DNA of 64,000 bases from Streptantibioticus cattleyicolor NRRL 8057 = DSM 46488 (lineage in GTDB: Bacteria; Actinomycetota; Actinomycetes; Streptomycetales; Streptomycetaceae). The translations under genes and the position numbers were made by a program. Where the stretch lies: assembly GCF_000240165.1 (NCBI RefSeq), contig NC_017586.1, positions 4,216,001-4,280,000 of the forward strand. Reading direction: 5' to 3'. This document shows, one piece after another, positions 1-7,647 of the stretch. The notes beneath the pieces were generated by a model, which saw only the letters and a list, made by a program, of their open reading frames with translations, did not search any database and was not told where the DNA came from. How positions within the stretch are numbered: the stretch's first letter is position 1; each line of letters begins with the position of its first letter.

Positions 1-195
1 CTTTGGGAGGCGTTCGCGGAGTCTCTGGCTGCCGTATGCCGGCCGAAGGCTTCTGCCCCACCGGAGGCTCATGACGCGGTTGTCGATGGCGAGATCGGTG
101 CGGAGGTCGCCACCGTCCAGGAAGTCAGCTACGAGCGCATCCTCCGTAGCGAGGAGATCGATGTCGAGCATTTGTCTCCGCCGTTGCCGCGCTAG
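1..195 (+). CDS. 3' end of an unidentified protein (partial)
   Basis: Frame 1 is open from the window edge to a TAG at 193-195 and gives 64 C-terminal residues with a normal protein composition, acidic in the second half (DGEIGAEV, RSEEIDVEHL). The other forward readings here are arginine- and serine-rich, which is typical of shadows. I do not recognise the family and no conserved motif is visible. The gene starts outside the window, and no hairpin directly follows the stop. That it is coding is inferred from composition alone. Confidence 0.45.
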   Translation, partial: LWEAFAESLAAVCRPKASAPPEAHDAVVDGEIGAEVATVQEVSYERILRSEEIDVEHLSPPLPR

Positions 196-453
196 TCATG
201 AGCTGGGCGGCTGGCGGACTTCCTGTCGTGAGCGGGATCTTGTCTCGTCTCTGTTCGATGAGCCAGTCCGCAGGGAGTCCGCGGGACGGTCGTAATCACC
301 CGTCGGAGACCAACGCAATCAACGGAGAAGGTGCTGGTCAGAGCCCTGGGTAGGGCTCCGCCGCAGGTCAGGGTCAGGCTGCAGACGTTCCGGTTCAACG
401 TGTGAGCGGGTGAAACAACGCCACGTTGCTGAGGTGGCAAACAGGCAGATCAG

Positions 454-485
454 AAGGGGCCGGACTCGCAGGAGTCCGGCCCCTT
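454..485. terminator. Stem-loop terminator after the toxin-antitoxin operon
   Basis: A perfect 14-bp inverted repeat (454-467 and 472-485, arms reading AAGGGGCCGGACTC and its complement) has a 4-nt loop. It lies 17 nt beyond the stop codon of the minus-strand RelE-like gene. It can end transcription of that operon and of anything arriving from the left. The 260 bp between the upstream partial gene and this hairpin holds no convincing ORF. Confidence 0.7.
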
Positions 486-502
486 CCCGATGTCCAGACT
501 GC

Positions 503-766
503 TCAGGCGCCGTAGACGGTTGAGCGATGCCCGACATGCACGACCCACACCACCAGCTCACCATTGTCGATCGTGTAGATCACGCGGTAGTCGCCGACCC
601 GTAGGCGGCGCCGGTCGGGCTGGGAGACGAGAGCAGTGGTGTTGAATCCCAGCGGGTCGCTCTCCAGCTCGGTCAGCTTGGCCAGAATGCGGAGAGCCAT
701 GTCGCGCGGGACCTTGCGGAGTTCGGCCTGAGCCTCGGGTCGGAAGACGGTGCGGTACTCACTCAC
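503..766 (-). CDS. RelE/ParE-family toxin
   Basis: An 87-residue basic protein of the RelE/ParE fold. It has the family pattern of an N-terminal R..A...L and K...L helix pair, then a strand block rich in arginine (RRRLRVGDYRVIY) and a C-terminal HVGHR segment; in RelE toxins such basic residues contact mRNA on the ribosome. Length is normal (85-95 aa). It starts at GTG 766, overlapping the 3' end of the upstream antitoxin gene by 8 nt, so the two are translationally coupled. A stem-loop follows the stop. The module is probably a type II toxin-antitoxin system regulated by its own antitoxin. Whether the toxin cleaves mRNA (RelE) or poisons gyrase (ParE) cannot be told from sequence alone; RelE is favoured by the GDYR.IY motif. 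Confidence 0.85.
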   Translation of the reverse strand: MSEYRTVFRPEAQAELRKVPRDMALRILAKLTELESDPLGFNTTALVSQPDRRRLRVGDYRVIYTIDNGELVVWVVHVGHRSTVYGA

Positions 767-1028
767 TGCGCGCCAGCGTCTCCCTCATGATGTCCTCGAT
801 CGGGACGCCGGGTGTCGGGTTGGCCATGCGCTCATCGATGATTCGGTTGATCTCGCGCTCTTCCCACTCCTGGTACTTCCGGAGCACTTCGATGGACACC
901 ACGGCAGCCACCTGCTTGCCTCGGCGCGTGATCACCGTGGGCACGTCGTCGCGGTCAGCCCGCTCCACGACCTCGGCGAGGTGTGCCCGGACATCGCGGA
1001 TGGACTCCATGGGCAGCGGTTGTGTCAT
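759..1028 (-). CDS. Phd/YefM-family antitoxin
   Basis: An 89-residue protein with the Phd/YefM DNA-binding fold: an N-terminal SIRDVRAHLAEVVERA helix-strand block, then VPTVITRRGKQVAAVVSIE, the typical strand pair of the family, and an acidic C-terminal helix that would wrap the toxin. The start MTQPLPMESIRDVRAH at 1028 is preferred because homologues start close to this point; an in-frame ATG at 1064 would add 12 unconserved residues. The order antitoxin-toxin with overlapping ends is the normal type II layout. Antitoxins of this family bind their own promoter, probably in 1030-1150. Confidence 0.85.
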   Translation of the reverse strand: MTQPLPMESIRDVRAHLAEVVERADRDDVPTVITRRGKQVAAVVSIEVLRKYQEWEEREINRIIDERMANPTPGVPIEDIMRETLARSE

Positions 1029-1163
1029 GCGCTCAAGAGTACCGGGTGTCTCAGGTGTACACAACGGTTGTTGTCGCGCTCCGAGGCGCGGGGTGGGCCG
1101 GCCCCGTGCTGTTGGGCTGGCGCAGCGCGAGCGTCACCCGGTAAAGACGCCTCACTGACAGCA

Positions 1164-1191
1164 ATGTTGCTAACATTGACGTTAGTAACAT
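1164..1191. promoter_or_regulatory. Inverted repeat upstream of the DUF234 ATPase
   Basis: ATGTTGCTAAC (1164-1174) is mirrored by GTTAGTAACAT (1181-1191) with one mismatch and a 6-nt spacer. The site is strikingly AT-rich against its surroundings and lies 19 nt before the ATG of the ATPase gene. Its size and symmetry fit a dimeric TetR- or MarR-type repressor site. No such regulator gene is adjacent, so the binding protein is unknown. Confidence 0.5.
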
Positions 1192-1209
1192 CGGCAGAGG
1201 TTGGTAGGC

Positions 1210-2628
1210 ATGGTGGACTTCGTAGGCCGTCGGCAGGAGCTGGCGACGCTGGAGCGAGAGCTGCGGAAGGTCGCGGCAGGGGTTGGCGGGGAGCGGCCCG
1301 GTCGGTGCGTGATGTTGCGCGGGCGGCGGCGGGTGGGCAAGTCGCGACTGGTCGAGCGGTTCGCGGAGCGCTCCGGGGCCCCGTTCCTGTTCTATGCGGC
1401 GACCGGTGCGTCCCCCAGGGATGATCTGGCGCGGCTGGCGCGGGACGCTCAGGCGTCCACGCTGCCGTTGGCGGGGCTGGTGGCCGCCGCGCGGCCGGAG
1501 AGTTGGGATGCCGCGTTCGATGTGCTGGCCGCGGCGCTGCCTGCCGACCGGGCGAGCGTGCTGGTCATCGATGAGGTGCCGTACCTGATGGATGACGCCG
1601 GCGCCTTTGAGGGGATGCTGCAGCGGGCCTGGGACCGGGTGCTGGAGACCAAGCCGGTGCTGCTGGTCCTCATCGGCTCCGATCTGTCGATGATGGAGGC
1701 GCTGAACAGTTACGGGAGACCCTTCCATCAGCGCGGCCGGGAGATGGTGCTGGGACCACTCAACCCCGCCGAGGTGGGCAGGATGCTCGGGCTCGATCCG
1801 GCGGAAGCCTTCGATGCCGCGCTGGTGACTGGCGGGTTGCCGCTGATCTGCGCCGAGTGGCCGCGCGGCGCGGGGTTGTGGGACTTCCTCGGTGAGGCGT
1901 TGAGTGATCCGGTCTCGGCCCTGCTCGTGTCGGCCGAGCGCTCGCTGGCCGCCGAATTCCCGCCGCAGGCCCAGGCGCGTAGGGTGCTGGCGGCCATCGG
2001 CAGTGGCGAGCGGACCTTCACCAACATCGCCCGTGCGGCCGGCGGAATCGGGGCCACGCCACTGCAGCGAGCGCTGGAGTTGCTCATCGACAAGCGGATC
2101 GTCGCCGCGGAGCTGCCCGTGTCGCTGCGTCCGTCCAAGGACCGCCGCTACCGGGTGTCGGATCCCTACCTGCGTTTCTGGCTGCACCTGCTCGGACCGT
2201 CCATGGAGGAGATCGAGCGAGGGCGGGGCGATCTGACCCTGGCGCGTATCAGGGAGAACTGGACCAGCTGGCGCGGCCGGGCGATCGAGCCGCTCATCCG
2301 CGAGGCGCTTGCCCGGATACTGCCCGACGACCGGCTCCCCGCAGCCCCTGCGGTGGGCGGCTACTGGACCCGCACCAACGACGTCGAGATCGACATCGTC
2401 GGGGCGGACCGCGCCCCCGTCGCCAAGGAACTGCTCTTCGTCGGCTCCATCAAGTGGCTGGAGCAGTCCCCCTTCGACCGGCACGACCTGGCCGCTCTCC
2501 ATCGCCACCGGGCCGCTCTCGCCGACGGACCCGTTCCGGTCGTGGCGGTGTCGCGGAGCGGCGTGGACGCTCCGGGCCTTGATGCCGCATACGGCCCCGG
2601 CGATTTGCTCACCGCCTGGCCGTTGTGA
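1210..2628 (+). CDS. AAA ATPase with C-terminal DUF234 (nuclease-like) domain
   Basis: A 472-residue protein of the archaeal-ATPase/DUF234 group. A Walker A motif GRRRVGKSRL lies at about residues 38-47, a Walker B VLVIDEVPYL near 117-126, a winged-helix middle segment follows, and the C-terminal DUF234-type region contains EIDIVG (about 393) and GSIKW (about 411). That strand pair resembles the restriction-endonuclease-like core usually seen as E-x-D...E-x-K; here the second acidic residue is replaced by serine, so nuclease activity may be lost. ATG 1210 is chosen over TTG 1201 because an AGAGG stands upstream. The gene stands alone between a toxin-antitoxin module and an IS element. Function is unknown; such ATPases are often linked to mobile or defence loci in archaea and bacteria. 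Confidence 0.8.
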   Translation: MVDFVGRRQELATLERELRKVAAGVGGERPGRCVMLRGRRRVGKSRLVERFAERSGAPFLFYAATGASPRDDLARLARDAQASTLPLAGLVAAARPESWDAAFDVLAAALPADRASVLVIDEVPYLMDDAGAFEGMLQRAWDRVLETKPVLLVLIGSDLSMMEALNSYGRPFHQRGREMVLGPLNPAEVGRMLGLDPAEAFDAALVTGGLPLICAEWPRGAGLWDFLGEALSDPVSALLVSAERSLAAEFPPQAQARRVLAAIGSGERTFTNIARAAGGIGATPLQRALELLIDKRIVAAELPVSLRPSKDRRYRVSDPYLRFWLHLLGPSMEEIERGRGDLTLARIRENWTSWRGRAIEPLIREALARILPDDRLPAAPAVGGYWTRTNDVEIDIVGADRAPVAKELLFVGSIKWLEQSPFDRHDLAALHRHRAALADGPVPVVAVSRSGVDAPGLDAAYGPGDLLTAWPL

Positions 2629-2663
2629 GTGGCGGGGGCGCGGGATGGCCACGTCACCCTCTG

Positions 2664-2689
2664 AGCTTGACTCTGTCGGGGATCTTGGT
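2664..2689 (+). repeat. Left terminal inverted repeat of the IS1182-family element
   Basis: The arm begins AGCTTGACTCTGTCGGGG and is repeated exactly, in inverse orientation, at 4472-4497. It marks the left boundary of the element; the first bases outside it are CTG. Confidence 0.85.
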
Positions 2690-2766
2690 GTTCGGCTGCG
2701 GGTGATCATGGTGGTGCGCCAGTCTCGCGGGTGCATGATGATCGCGAGATGTCCGAGGAGTGCGAG

Positions 2767-4461
2767 ATGTCGGTCCGTCCCCGTCCGGGTGCCGAGGTCC
2801 CGGATTTGACAGCGAGGATGGCGCGGGCCAGCAACCCCGTTGGTACGACGGCGATGTGGGTGCGTGACCGTCTCGACGGCCTGTGGCGGGACGAGGACTT
2901 CGCCGACTGGTACCCGCGCGACGGCAGGCCCGGGCTGTCGCCGGCCCAGTTGGCCACGGTGAGCGTGCTGCAGTTCGTGCTGGGCCTGTCCGACCGCGAT
3001 GCCGCCGAGGCCGTGCGCTGCCGCATCGACTTCAAATACGCCCTTGGCCTCGAACTGGACGACCCCGGCTTCCACCACAGCGTGCTGACCGACTTCCGCG
3101 ACCGCCTGCTCCAGGACGGCCGGGCGGACCGCCTCCTCGACCTCGCCCTGGCACGACTGAAAGGGGCTGGCCTGGTCCGAGAGCGCACCACCCAGCGCAC
3201 GGACTCCACCCACGTCCTGGCCACCGTCCGCGACCTGACCCGCCTCGAACTGGTCACCGAGGCCGTGCGCGCGGCCCTGGAAGAACTCGCCCGCACCGCC
3301 GACCACGCGCTGGACGGCCTGGTCGGCGAGGACTGGGGCCGCCGCTACGGCCGACCGGTGCGCCTGGGCAAGAACCCCACCCGGCCCAAGACCCGGATCA
3401 ACACCACCGGCGACGACGCCCGCCGCCTGCTCGAACACCTCGGCCGCAACCACCCCTCCCTGCTCGGCAGGCCCCAAGTCCAGGTCCTGCGGCAGATCCT
3501 GGTGCAGAACTACTACTGGGACCCCGTCGGGCGCCTGCGCTGGCGCGACGATGACGACGCCAGCGGCCTGCCGCCCTCGGCCCAGCGGATCGTCTCGCCC
3601 TACGACCCGACGGCCCGCTACGCACGCCGCGGGCAGGTCACCCGCTGGACGGGGTTCCTCGCCCATGTGACCGAGACCTGCTCCGACGACGGACCCAATG
3701 TGATCACTGACGTGGCCACTATGCCGGCGACCAGCGCCGACACCGAGGTCCTGCCCGGCATCCACAGCCGGCTGGAGCGGCGGAGCCTGCTGCCCGACGA
3801 GCATCTGGTCGACGGCGGCTACACCTCCCTGCCCCACCTGGAACAGGCCCAGCGTGGACACCGTGTCACCGTCGTCGGGCCACTGCCGGGCAACCCCACC
3901 CGCCAGCACCGCCGCGGCGAGGGCTTCGCCCGCGACGACTTCCGGATCGACTTCGACCGCAAGGAGGTCACCTGCCCGCAGGGCCAGGTCAGCGCCGGCT
4001 GGCACGGCCCCTACCCGACCTCCTCACCGACCGCCGCTCCACTGATCATCGCCCGCTTCACCAAGAGCCAGTGCCAGCCCTGCCCGGTCCGGGCCAAGTG
4101 CACCAGTTCCCGCGACGCCCACCGCTCCGTGGGCTTCCCTCCGCGCGAGCTGCTCGAACTGCAGTTGCGCAACCGCGCCGACCAGCAGGATCCGGCCTGG
4201 CACAAGCGATATGCGGTCCGCTCCGGAATCGAGGGCACCATCTGCGAGTTCGCCCACGGCCATGGCATGCGCCACTGCCGCTACCGCGGGCAGGCCAAGG
4301 CACACCTACAGCACGTACTCACCGCCATCGCCGTCAACGTCGAACGCCTCAGCAAGCAGGCCCCCGGCGAAAGCGCGCCCCCACGACCGCCGACAGCCTT
4401 CCAGGACCACCTCGACCAGCAAGGCATCCCGCGCCTACGTTCCTGGCGAGCCGTCAGCTGA
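2767..4461 (+). CDS. IS1182-family transposase (DDE type)
   Basis: A 564-residue DDE transposase. The N-terminal region ([20 protein letters not shown], then a helical block with [11 protein letters not shown]) is the DUF772-type domain that starts this family. The RTDSTHV segment carries the first catalytic Asp, LVDGGY the second, and the C-terminal [10 protein letters not shown] the Glu within a (Y)RSGIEG box. A C-x2-C...C cluster ([10 protein letters not shown]) lies between, as in other IS1182 members. ATG 2767 is chosen because GAGGAG stands 6 nt upstream; in-frame ATGs at 2749 and 2731 lack a good ribosome site. The protein inserts the element by cut-and-paste or replicative transposition. 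No frameshift is seen. Confidence 0.9.
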   Translation: MSVRPRPGAEVPDLTARMARASNPVGTTAMWVRDRLDGLWRDEDFADWYPRDGRPGLSPAQLATVSVLQFVLGLSDRDAAEAVRCRIDFKYALGLELDDPGFHHSVLTDFRDRLLQDGRADRLLDLALARLKGAGLVRERTTQRTDSTHVLATVRDLTRLELVTEAVRAALEELARTADHALDGLVGEDWGRRYGRPVRLGKNPTRPKTRINTTGDDARRLLEHLGRNHPSLLGRPQVQVLRQILVQNYYWDPVGRLRWRDDDDASGLPPSAQRIVSPYDPTARYARRGQVTRWTGFLAHVTETCSDDGPNVITDVATMPATSADTEVLPGIHSRLERRSLLPDEHLVDGGYTSLPHLEQAQRGHRVTVVGPLPGNPTRQHRRGEGFARDDFRIDFDRKEVTCPQGQVSAGWHGPYPTSSPTAAPLIIARFTKSQCQPCPVRAKCTSSRDAHRSVGFPPRELLELQLRNRADQQDPAWHKRYAVRSGIEGTICEFAHGHGMRHCRYRGQAKAHLQHVLTAIAVNVERLSKQAPGESAPPRPPTAFQDHLDQQGIPRLRSWRAVS

Positions 4462-4471
4462 GAGGACGGCA

Positions 4472-4497
4472 ACCAAGATCCCCGACAGAGTCAAGCT
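4472..4497 (-). repeat. Right terminal inverted repeat of the IS1182-family element
   Basis: Exact reverse complement of the left repeat at 2664-2689. It begins 10 bp after the transposase stop codon. Confidence 0.85.
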
Positions 4498-4585
4498 GAG
4501 TACTCGTACGGATACCCACCGCCACCATACCCGCTAAGCTGCTGAGCCGCCTGACACGGACAAGCGACAAAGGGGGCACGGGGTC

Positions 4586-4939
4586 ATGGGTGGGGGGACG
4601 GATCGGTGGGCGGCGCTGGCGGGGGCGGGGGCGGCGGATCTGAGGGTGGTGGACGCGGGGTTGCGGGCCGCGTCGCGGGTGGCGGAGGAGTTGGGGCAGG
4701 GGACGGCGCACGCGCGGGAGAGGCTGGCGGAGGCGCATCGAGGGGTGGCCGCGGCGGCCGAGGGGTTCGCGTTCGTCGCCGCCCTCGGCGAGGCGCACCG
4801 GTCCTGGCACGACCGCCTCGGCAGGATCCGTGACGACTGCCACGACATCGCCGGCCGCATCAGCGCCACCGCCGACGCCCACACGCACAACGACGCCGCC
4901 ACCGCCTCCTCGTTCGGCGCCGGCGTGGCGGGGCGGTGA
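4586..4939 (+). CDS. Small helical WXG100-like protein
   Basis: A 117-residue, almost entirely alpha-helical, alanine-rich protein with one central Trp (SWHDRL) between two long helices, resembling ESX/WXG100-type or T7SS-target proteins of actinobacteria. The strict WxG turn is absent, so the assignment is by shape only. It starts at ATG 4586 behind a G-rich ribosome site. The next gene begins 8-11 nt after its stop. In Streptomyces, proteins of this kind often precede a DUF1023 alpha/beta hydrolase, as here, suggesting the two act together at the envelope or are co-secreted. Substrate and partner are unknown. Confidence 0.65.
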   Translation: MGGGTDRWAALAGAGAADLRVVDAGLRAASRVAEELGQGTAHARERLAEAHRGVAAAAEGFAFVAALGEAHRSWHDRLGRIRDDCHDIAGRISATADAHTHNDAATASSFGAGVAGR

Positions 4940-4949
4940 GCCGCGCGTG

Positions 4950-6752
4950 GTGACGAGGCAGCAGCTCCAGCGGCTCCGGCTCGCCGAGCTGACCACCGCC
5001 GCCGACGGCTGGGGCGCGCTGATGGGCGCGATGGACGCCGCCCGTACGCGGACGGACCACGGCATCGCCGCACCGGTCAGGGCGGAGCAGAAGGGAGAGG
5101 CCGCCGACGCCATGGCCGCCCGGCTCGACCGGCTTGGCCGCAACTACCAGTACGTGTACCAGGAGAGCGGCTACCTGCGGTCGATCCTCGCCGCGCTGGC
5201 CGACGAACTGGCGCCGTACCAGCGGGCGTTGAACGCCGCGCTGGACGAGGCACACGAGGCCGGCTTCACCGTCGGCGACGACGGCAGCGTCAGCTATCCC
5301 GCGGCCACCACACCGGCCCCCGGTTCCAGCGGCGCCGGCACTGCGCGCGGCGGCGACCTCCAGGCGCCCTACCTTCCCGGCCACACCCCGCAGGACCAGC
5401 TCAACCCCAACCGCGCCAAGGCCCAGGAGATCGCCGACCGCATCGCCGGCGCCGTCCGCGCCGCCACCGAGACCGACGAACGCTACGCCCGCCTGCTGAC
5501 CAAGGTCACCGCCCAGCCCGACTACGCCGTCACCGACGCCACCTGGGCCGATGTCGCCGCCGACGCCACCGCCACCCGCGCCCTCACCGCCCGCGCCCTC
5601 CACCTCGACGCCATCCCCTCCACCAACGACCCGAAGGCCAACGCCCAGTGGTGGAACGACCTCGGCCCCGAACGACAGCAGGAATACCTCGCCCTGTACC
5701 CCGACCGCATCGGCGCCCTGGACGGCCTCCCGGCGGCGGTACGGGACCGGGCGAACCGGGTGGTGCTGGCGGAACAGCGCGGACTCGTCGAGCAACAGCT
5801 CGCCGAACTCGGCCCGTTGGGCCCGGAACCGCCCTTCGGCGACCCGCGTATCCCCGCCACGACGGCCGCCTGGCGCCACTGGGAGGAACGCCGGAAGGCC
5901 CGCGAACCACTGGAGGGCCGGCTCAAGGGCATGCAGGCGTTGCAGGACCGGTTGGATGCGGGCGACCGCGGCGAGAGCGCCGACGCGTATCTGCTGCTTT
6001 TCGACCTGAAAGGCAACGGGCACTCCGCGGTCTCCTTCGGAAATCCGGACGCGGCGGACAACGTGGTGACCTACGTTCCGGGCACGGGGAGCAAGCTGAG
6101 CGACATCGATGGTCACCTGAAGCGCGCCGCTGATCTCCAGAACGCGGCTCAGCGGGCGGACCCCCAGAGGAGAACGGCGTCGATCGTGTGGCAGGGGTAC
6201 GACGCTCCGCAGGGCGTTTTCAGTGATGCCATGGAGGCGAAATTCGCCGATTCGGCGGCTCCCTCCCTCGACCGTTTCCTGGGTGGCGTGCGCGTCGCTC
6301 ACGAGGACGCGCCGTTCACCTCCACCTTGCTGGGGCACAGTTACGGCACGCTGGTGGCGGGGAAGGCGATGACGGTGGAGTCGACGCCGCCGGTGGATCA
6401 GGTGATCTTCGTGGCGAGTCCGGGGGTGGGTGTCGATCACGCCCGTGACCTGGGCCTGCCGCCGGAGAAGGTCTGGTCGGCCACCGCTCGGAACGACCTG
6501 ATCAACCTCGCGCCTCCGGACCCCGGACCGTTGGCTCCGCTCAACCCGAACGCGTACGCTCGCTGGTTCGACGACCACAGCATTCTCTACGGCAACGACC
6601 CGACGTCCAGCGCTTTCGGCGGACGGATTTTCCAGGTTCCGCCCGGAAAAGCCCCGGGAAGCGATGGGTTCATGCCCGCGCATTCCCAATACTGGGAGGG
6701 TGATTCCCTGCAGAGTCTCGCACGCATCGTCACCAAGGGGAAGCCCAACTGA
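4950..6752 (+). CDS. DUF1023-type alpha/beta hydrolase
   Basis: A 600-residue protein. The first ~280 residues are helical (WXG100-like coiled region, then a PTNDP..ANAQWWN..G block typical of this family). The C-terminal ~250 residues are an alpha/beta hydrolase of the DUF1023/Abhydrolase_8 type: YVPGTGSKL loop, IVWQGYDAPQ, and the nucleophile elbow GHSYGT with its Ser. Further on are a FVASPGVGV strand, an ARNDLINL segment likely to hold the acid, and a terminal region with AHSQYW that may supply the His. The start is taken as GTG 4950 (or 4947), just after the previous stop; an earlier ATG at 4830 would give a Thr/Pro-rich extension inside the previous gene. The stop overlaps the next ATG. 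The natural substrate is unknown; lipase, esterase or effector roles are possible. Confidence 0.8.
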   Translation: MTRQQLQRLRLAELTTAADGWGALMGAMDAARTRTDHGIAAPVRAEQKGEAADAMAARLDRLGRNYQYVYQESGYLRSILAALADELAPYQRALNAALDEAHEAGFTVGDDGSVSYPAATTPAPGSSGAGTARGGDLQAPYLPGHTPQDQLNPNRAKAQEIADRIAGAVRAATETDERYARLLTKVTAQPDYAVTDATWADVAADATATRALTARALHLDAIPSTNDPKANAQWWNDLGPERQQEYLALYPDRIGALDGLPAAVRDRANRVVLAEQRGLVEQQLAELGPLGPEPPFGDPRIPATTAAWRHWEERRKAREPLEGRLKGMQALQDRLDAGDRGESADAYLLLFDLKGNGHSAVSFGNPDAADNVVTYVPGTGSKLSDIDGHLKRAADLQNAAQRADPQRRTASIVWQGYDAPQGVFSDAMEAKFADSAAPSLDRFLGGVRVAHEDAPFTSTLLGHSYGTLVAGKAMTVESTPPVDQVIFVASPGVGVDHARDLGLPPEKVWSATARNDLINLAPPDPGPLAPLNPNAYARWFDDHSILYGNDPTSSAFGGRIFQVPPGKAPGSDGFMPAHSQYWEGDSLQSLARIVTKGKPN

Positions 6753-7636
6753 TGGCTCGTTTCGCGAAGGCAGCCGCGGTCGTCTGCTTGATATTGCTCG
6801 TGGGTTCGTGCGGCGTCATCTCCGGGAAGAACGAGAAGAATCTGAAGATGAACGAGAAACAGGCGGCGGCACGTGCTGAGGAAATCGTGCTTCAGGCCGT
6901 CGAGGGTATGCGTCCGAAGCCGCGCCTGGAACCGCAGATGTCCATGACCGGAAAATGCCTGGACCCCATGGACGGCGGTTCCGAGGACCGGGTGCAGGTC
7001 GAGCGTTCCTACTGGCTCAAGGACGTTCCCGGATCCGTCGCTGCCGACCTGGTCAAACAGGCGCGGGACGCGTGGGTCGCGCACGGATACAAGGTGCAGA
7101 ATGAGCGGGAATGGGACGAACCGTTCCCCGCTGTCAACATGCGAACGGTTCCCGACGACTTCTGGATGAGCGCCGAGGCCGGTCCGTTGCACAAGACCGG
7201 GCGGGACGGTCTGGCGTCGATCACCGTGACCTCGCCGTGCTTCTGGCCGGAGCCGTCCCCTGGTGCTTCCGCCCGGTCGGCCGCCGCCCGCAGGCATGAC
7301 GTGCTGGACTGCTCCAGCCGCGTCTACGACGCCCTGCGGGCCACCGCCGTCTCCCGGGGGGAGGACGTCCTCCAGGAACGGCCCGATCCCGACCGGCCCG
7401 GCACCCTCGTGCACCACGCCTGGCAGGTGGACCGGGTGTGCCTGCCCGAACCCGGCTCGGCCGTGCCGCGCGTCGCCGGCGCGCTTCGCGATCTCGCCTT
7501 CCAGGTCCGCACTCTCGGCCCCGACCCGGCCGCCCCCTCCGGCCTCCTCGCCCGGCACCCGCAACGGGGCCTGGCGGTAAGGGCGTTGTGGAGCGGCGAC
7601 CGCCAGGTGCTGAAGGTCGGCGTGACCGGCGCGTAA
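6752..7636 (+). CDS. Predicted lipoprotein with unusual C-terminal extension
   Basis: A 294-residue protein starting with a signal peptide and lipobox (LLVGSC; lipidated Cys at about 20), so it is membrane-anchored on the outside. Residues 30-165 form one domain ending in SITVTSPCFW. The remaining 120 residues (from about DVLDCSSRVYDAL) are Arg/Pro/Ala-rich, with a VDRVCLPEPG motif, and look like a second, unrelated unit. Its ATG overlaps the TGA of the DUF1023 hydrolase (ATGA-type coupling), so the three genes from 4586 form one operon. No function can be named. The tail may be a genuine fusion or the product of a frameshift past a normal stop near residue 170. Confidence 0.7.
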   Translation: MARFAKAAAVVCLILLVGSCGVISGKNEKNLKMNEKQAAARAEEIVLQAVEGMRPKPRLEPQMSMTGKCLDPMDGGSEDRVQVERSYWLKDVPGSVAADLVKQARDAWVAHGYKVQNEREWDEPFPAVNMRTVPDDFWMSAEAGPLHKTGRDGLASITVTSPCFWPEPSPGASARSAAARRHDVLDCSSRVYDALRATAVSRGEDVLQERPDPDRPGTLVHHAWQVDRVCLPEPGSAVPRVAGALRDLAFQVRTLGPDPAAPSGLLARHPQRGLAVRALWSGDRQVLKVGVTGA

Positions 7637-7647
7637 CCGCGTGCCGG

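Larger units (their letters stand above)
2664..4497 (+). mobile_element. IS1182-family insertion sequence, apparently complete
   Basis: An element of about 1.83 kb bounded by perfect 26-bp terminal inverted repeats and carrying one full-length transposase. A 3-bp TGA direct repeat can be drawn at the edges if one base is taken off each terminus (2662-2664 and 4497-4499); a longer target duplication is not visible. It begins 35 bp after the DUF234 ATPase stop and ends 88 bp before the small WXG100-like gene, so it does not disrupt a recognisable gene. Reading frame and ends look intact, so it may be active. Confidence 0.85.

Noticed and set aside
1051-4005. A 984-residue minus-strand open frame across the ATPase and transposase
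   Set aside because: It has compositionally skewed Gly/Arg/Val text without motifs and lies opposite two genes with clear families; it is a shadow caused by high GC.
2660-4502. Longer target-site duplication around the IS element
   Set aside because: Bases outside the repeats (ACCCTCTG on the left, GAGTACTC on the right) do not match beyond TGA.
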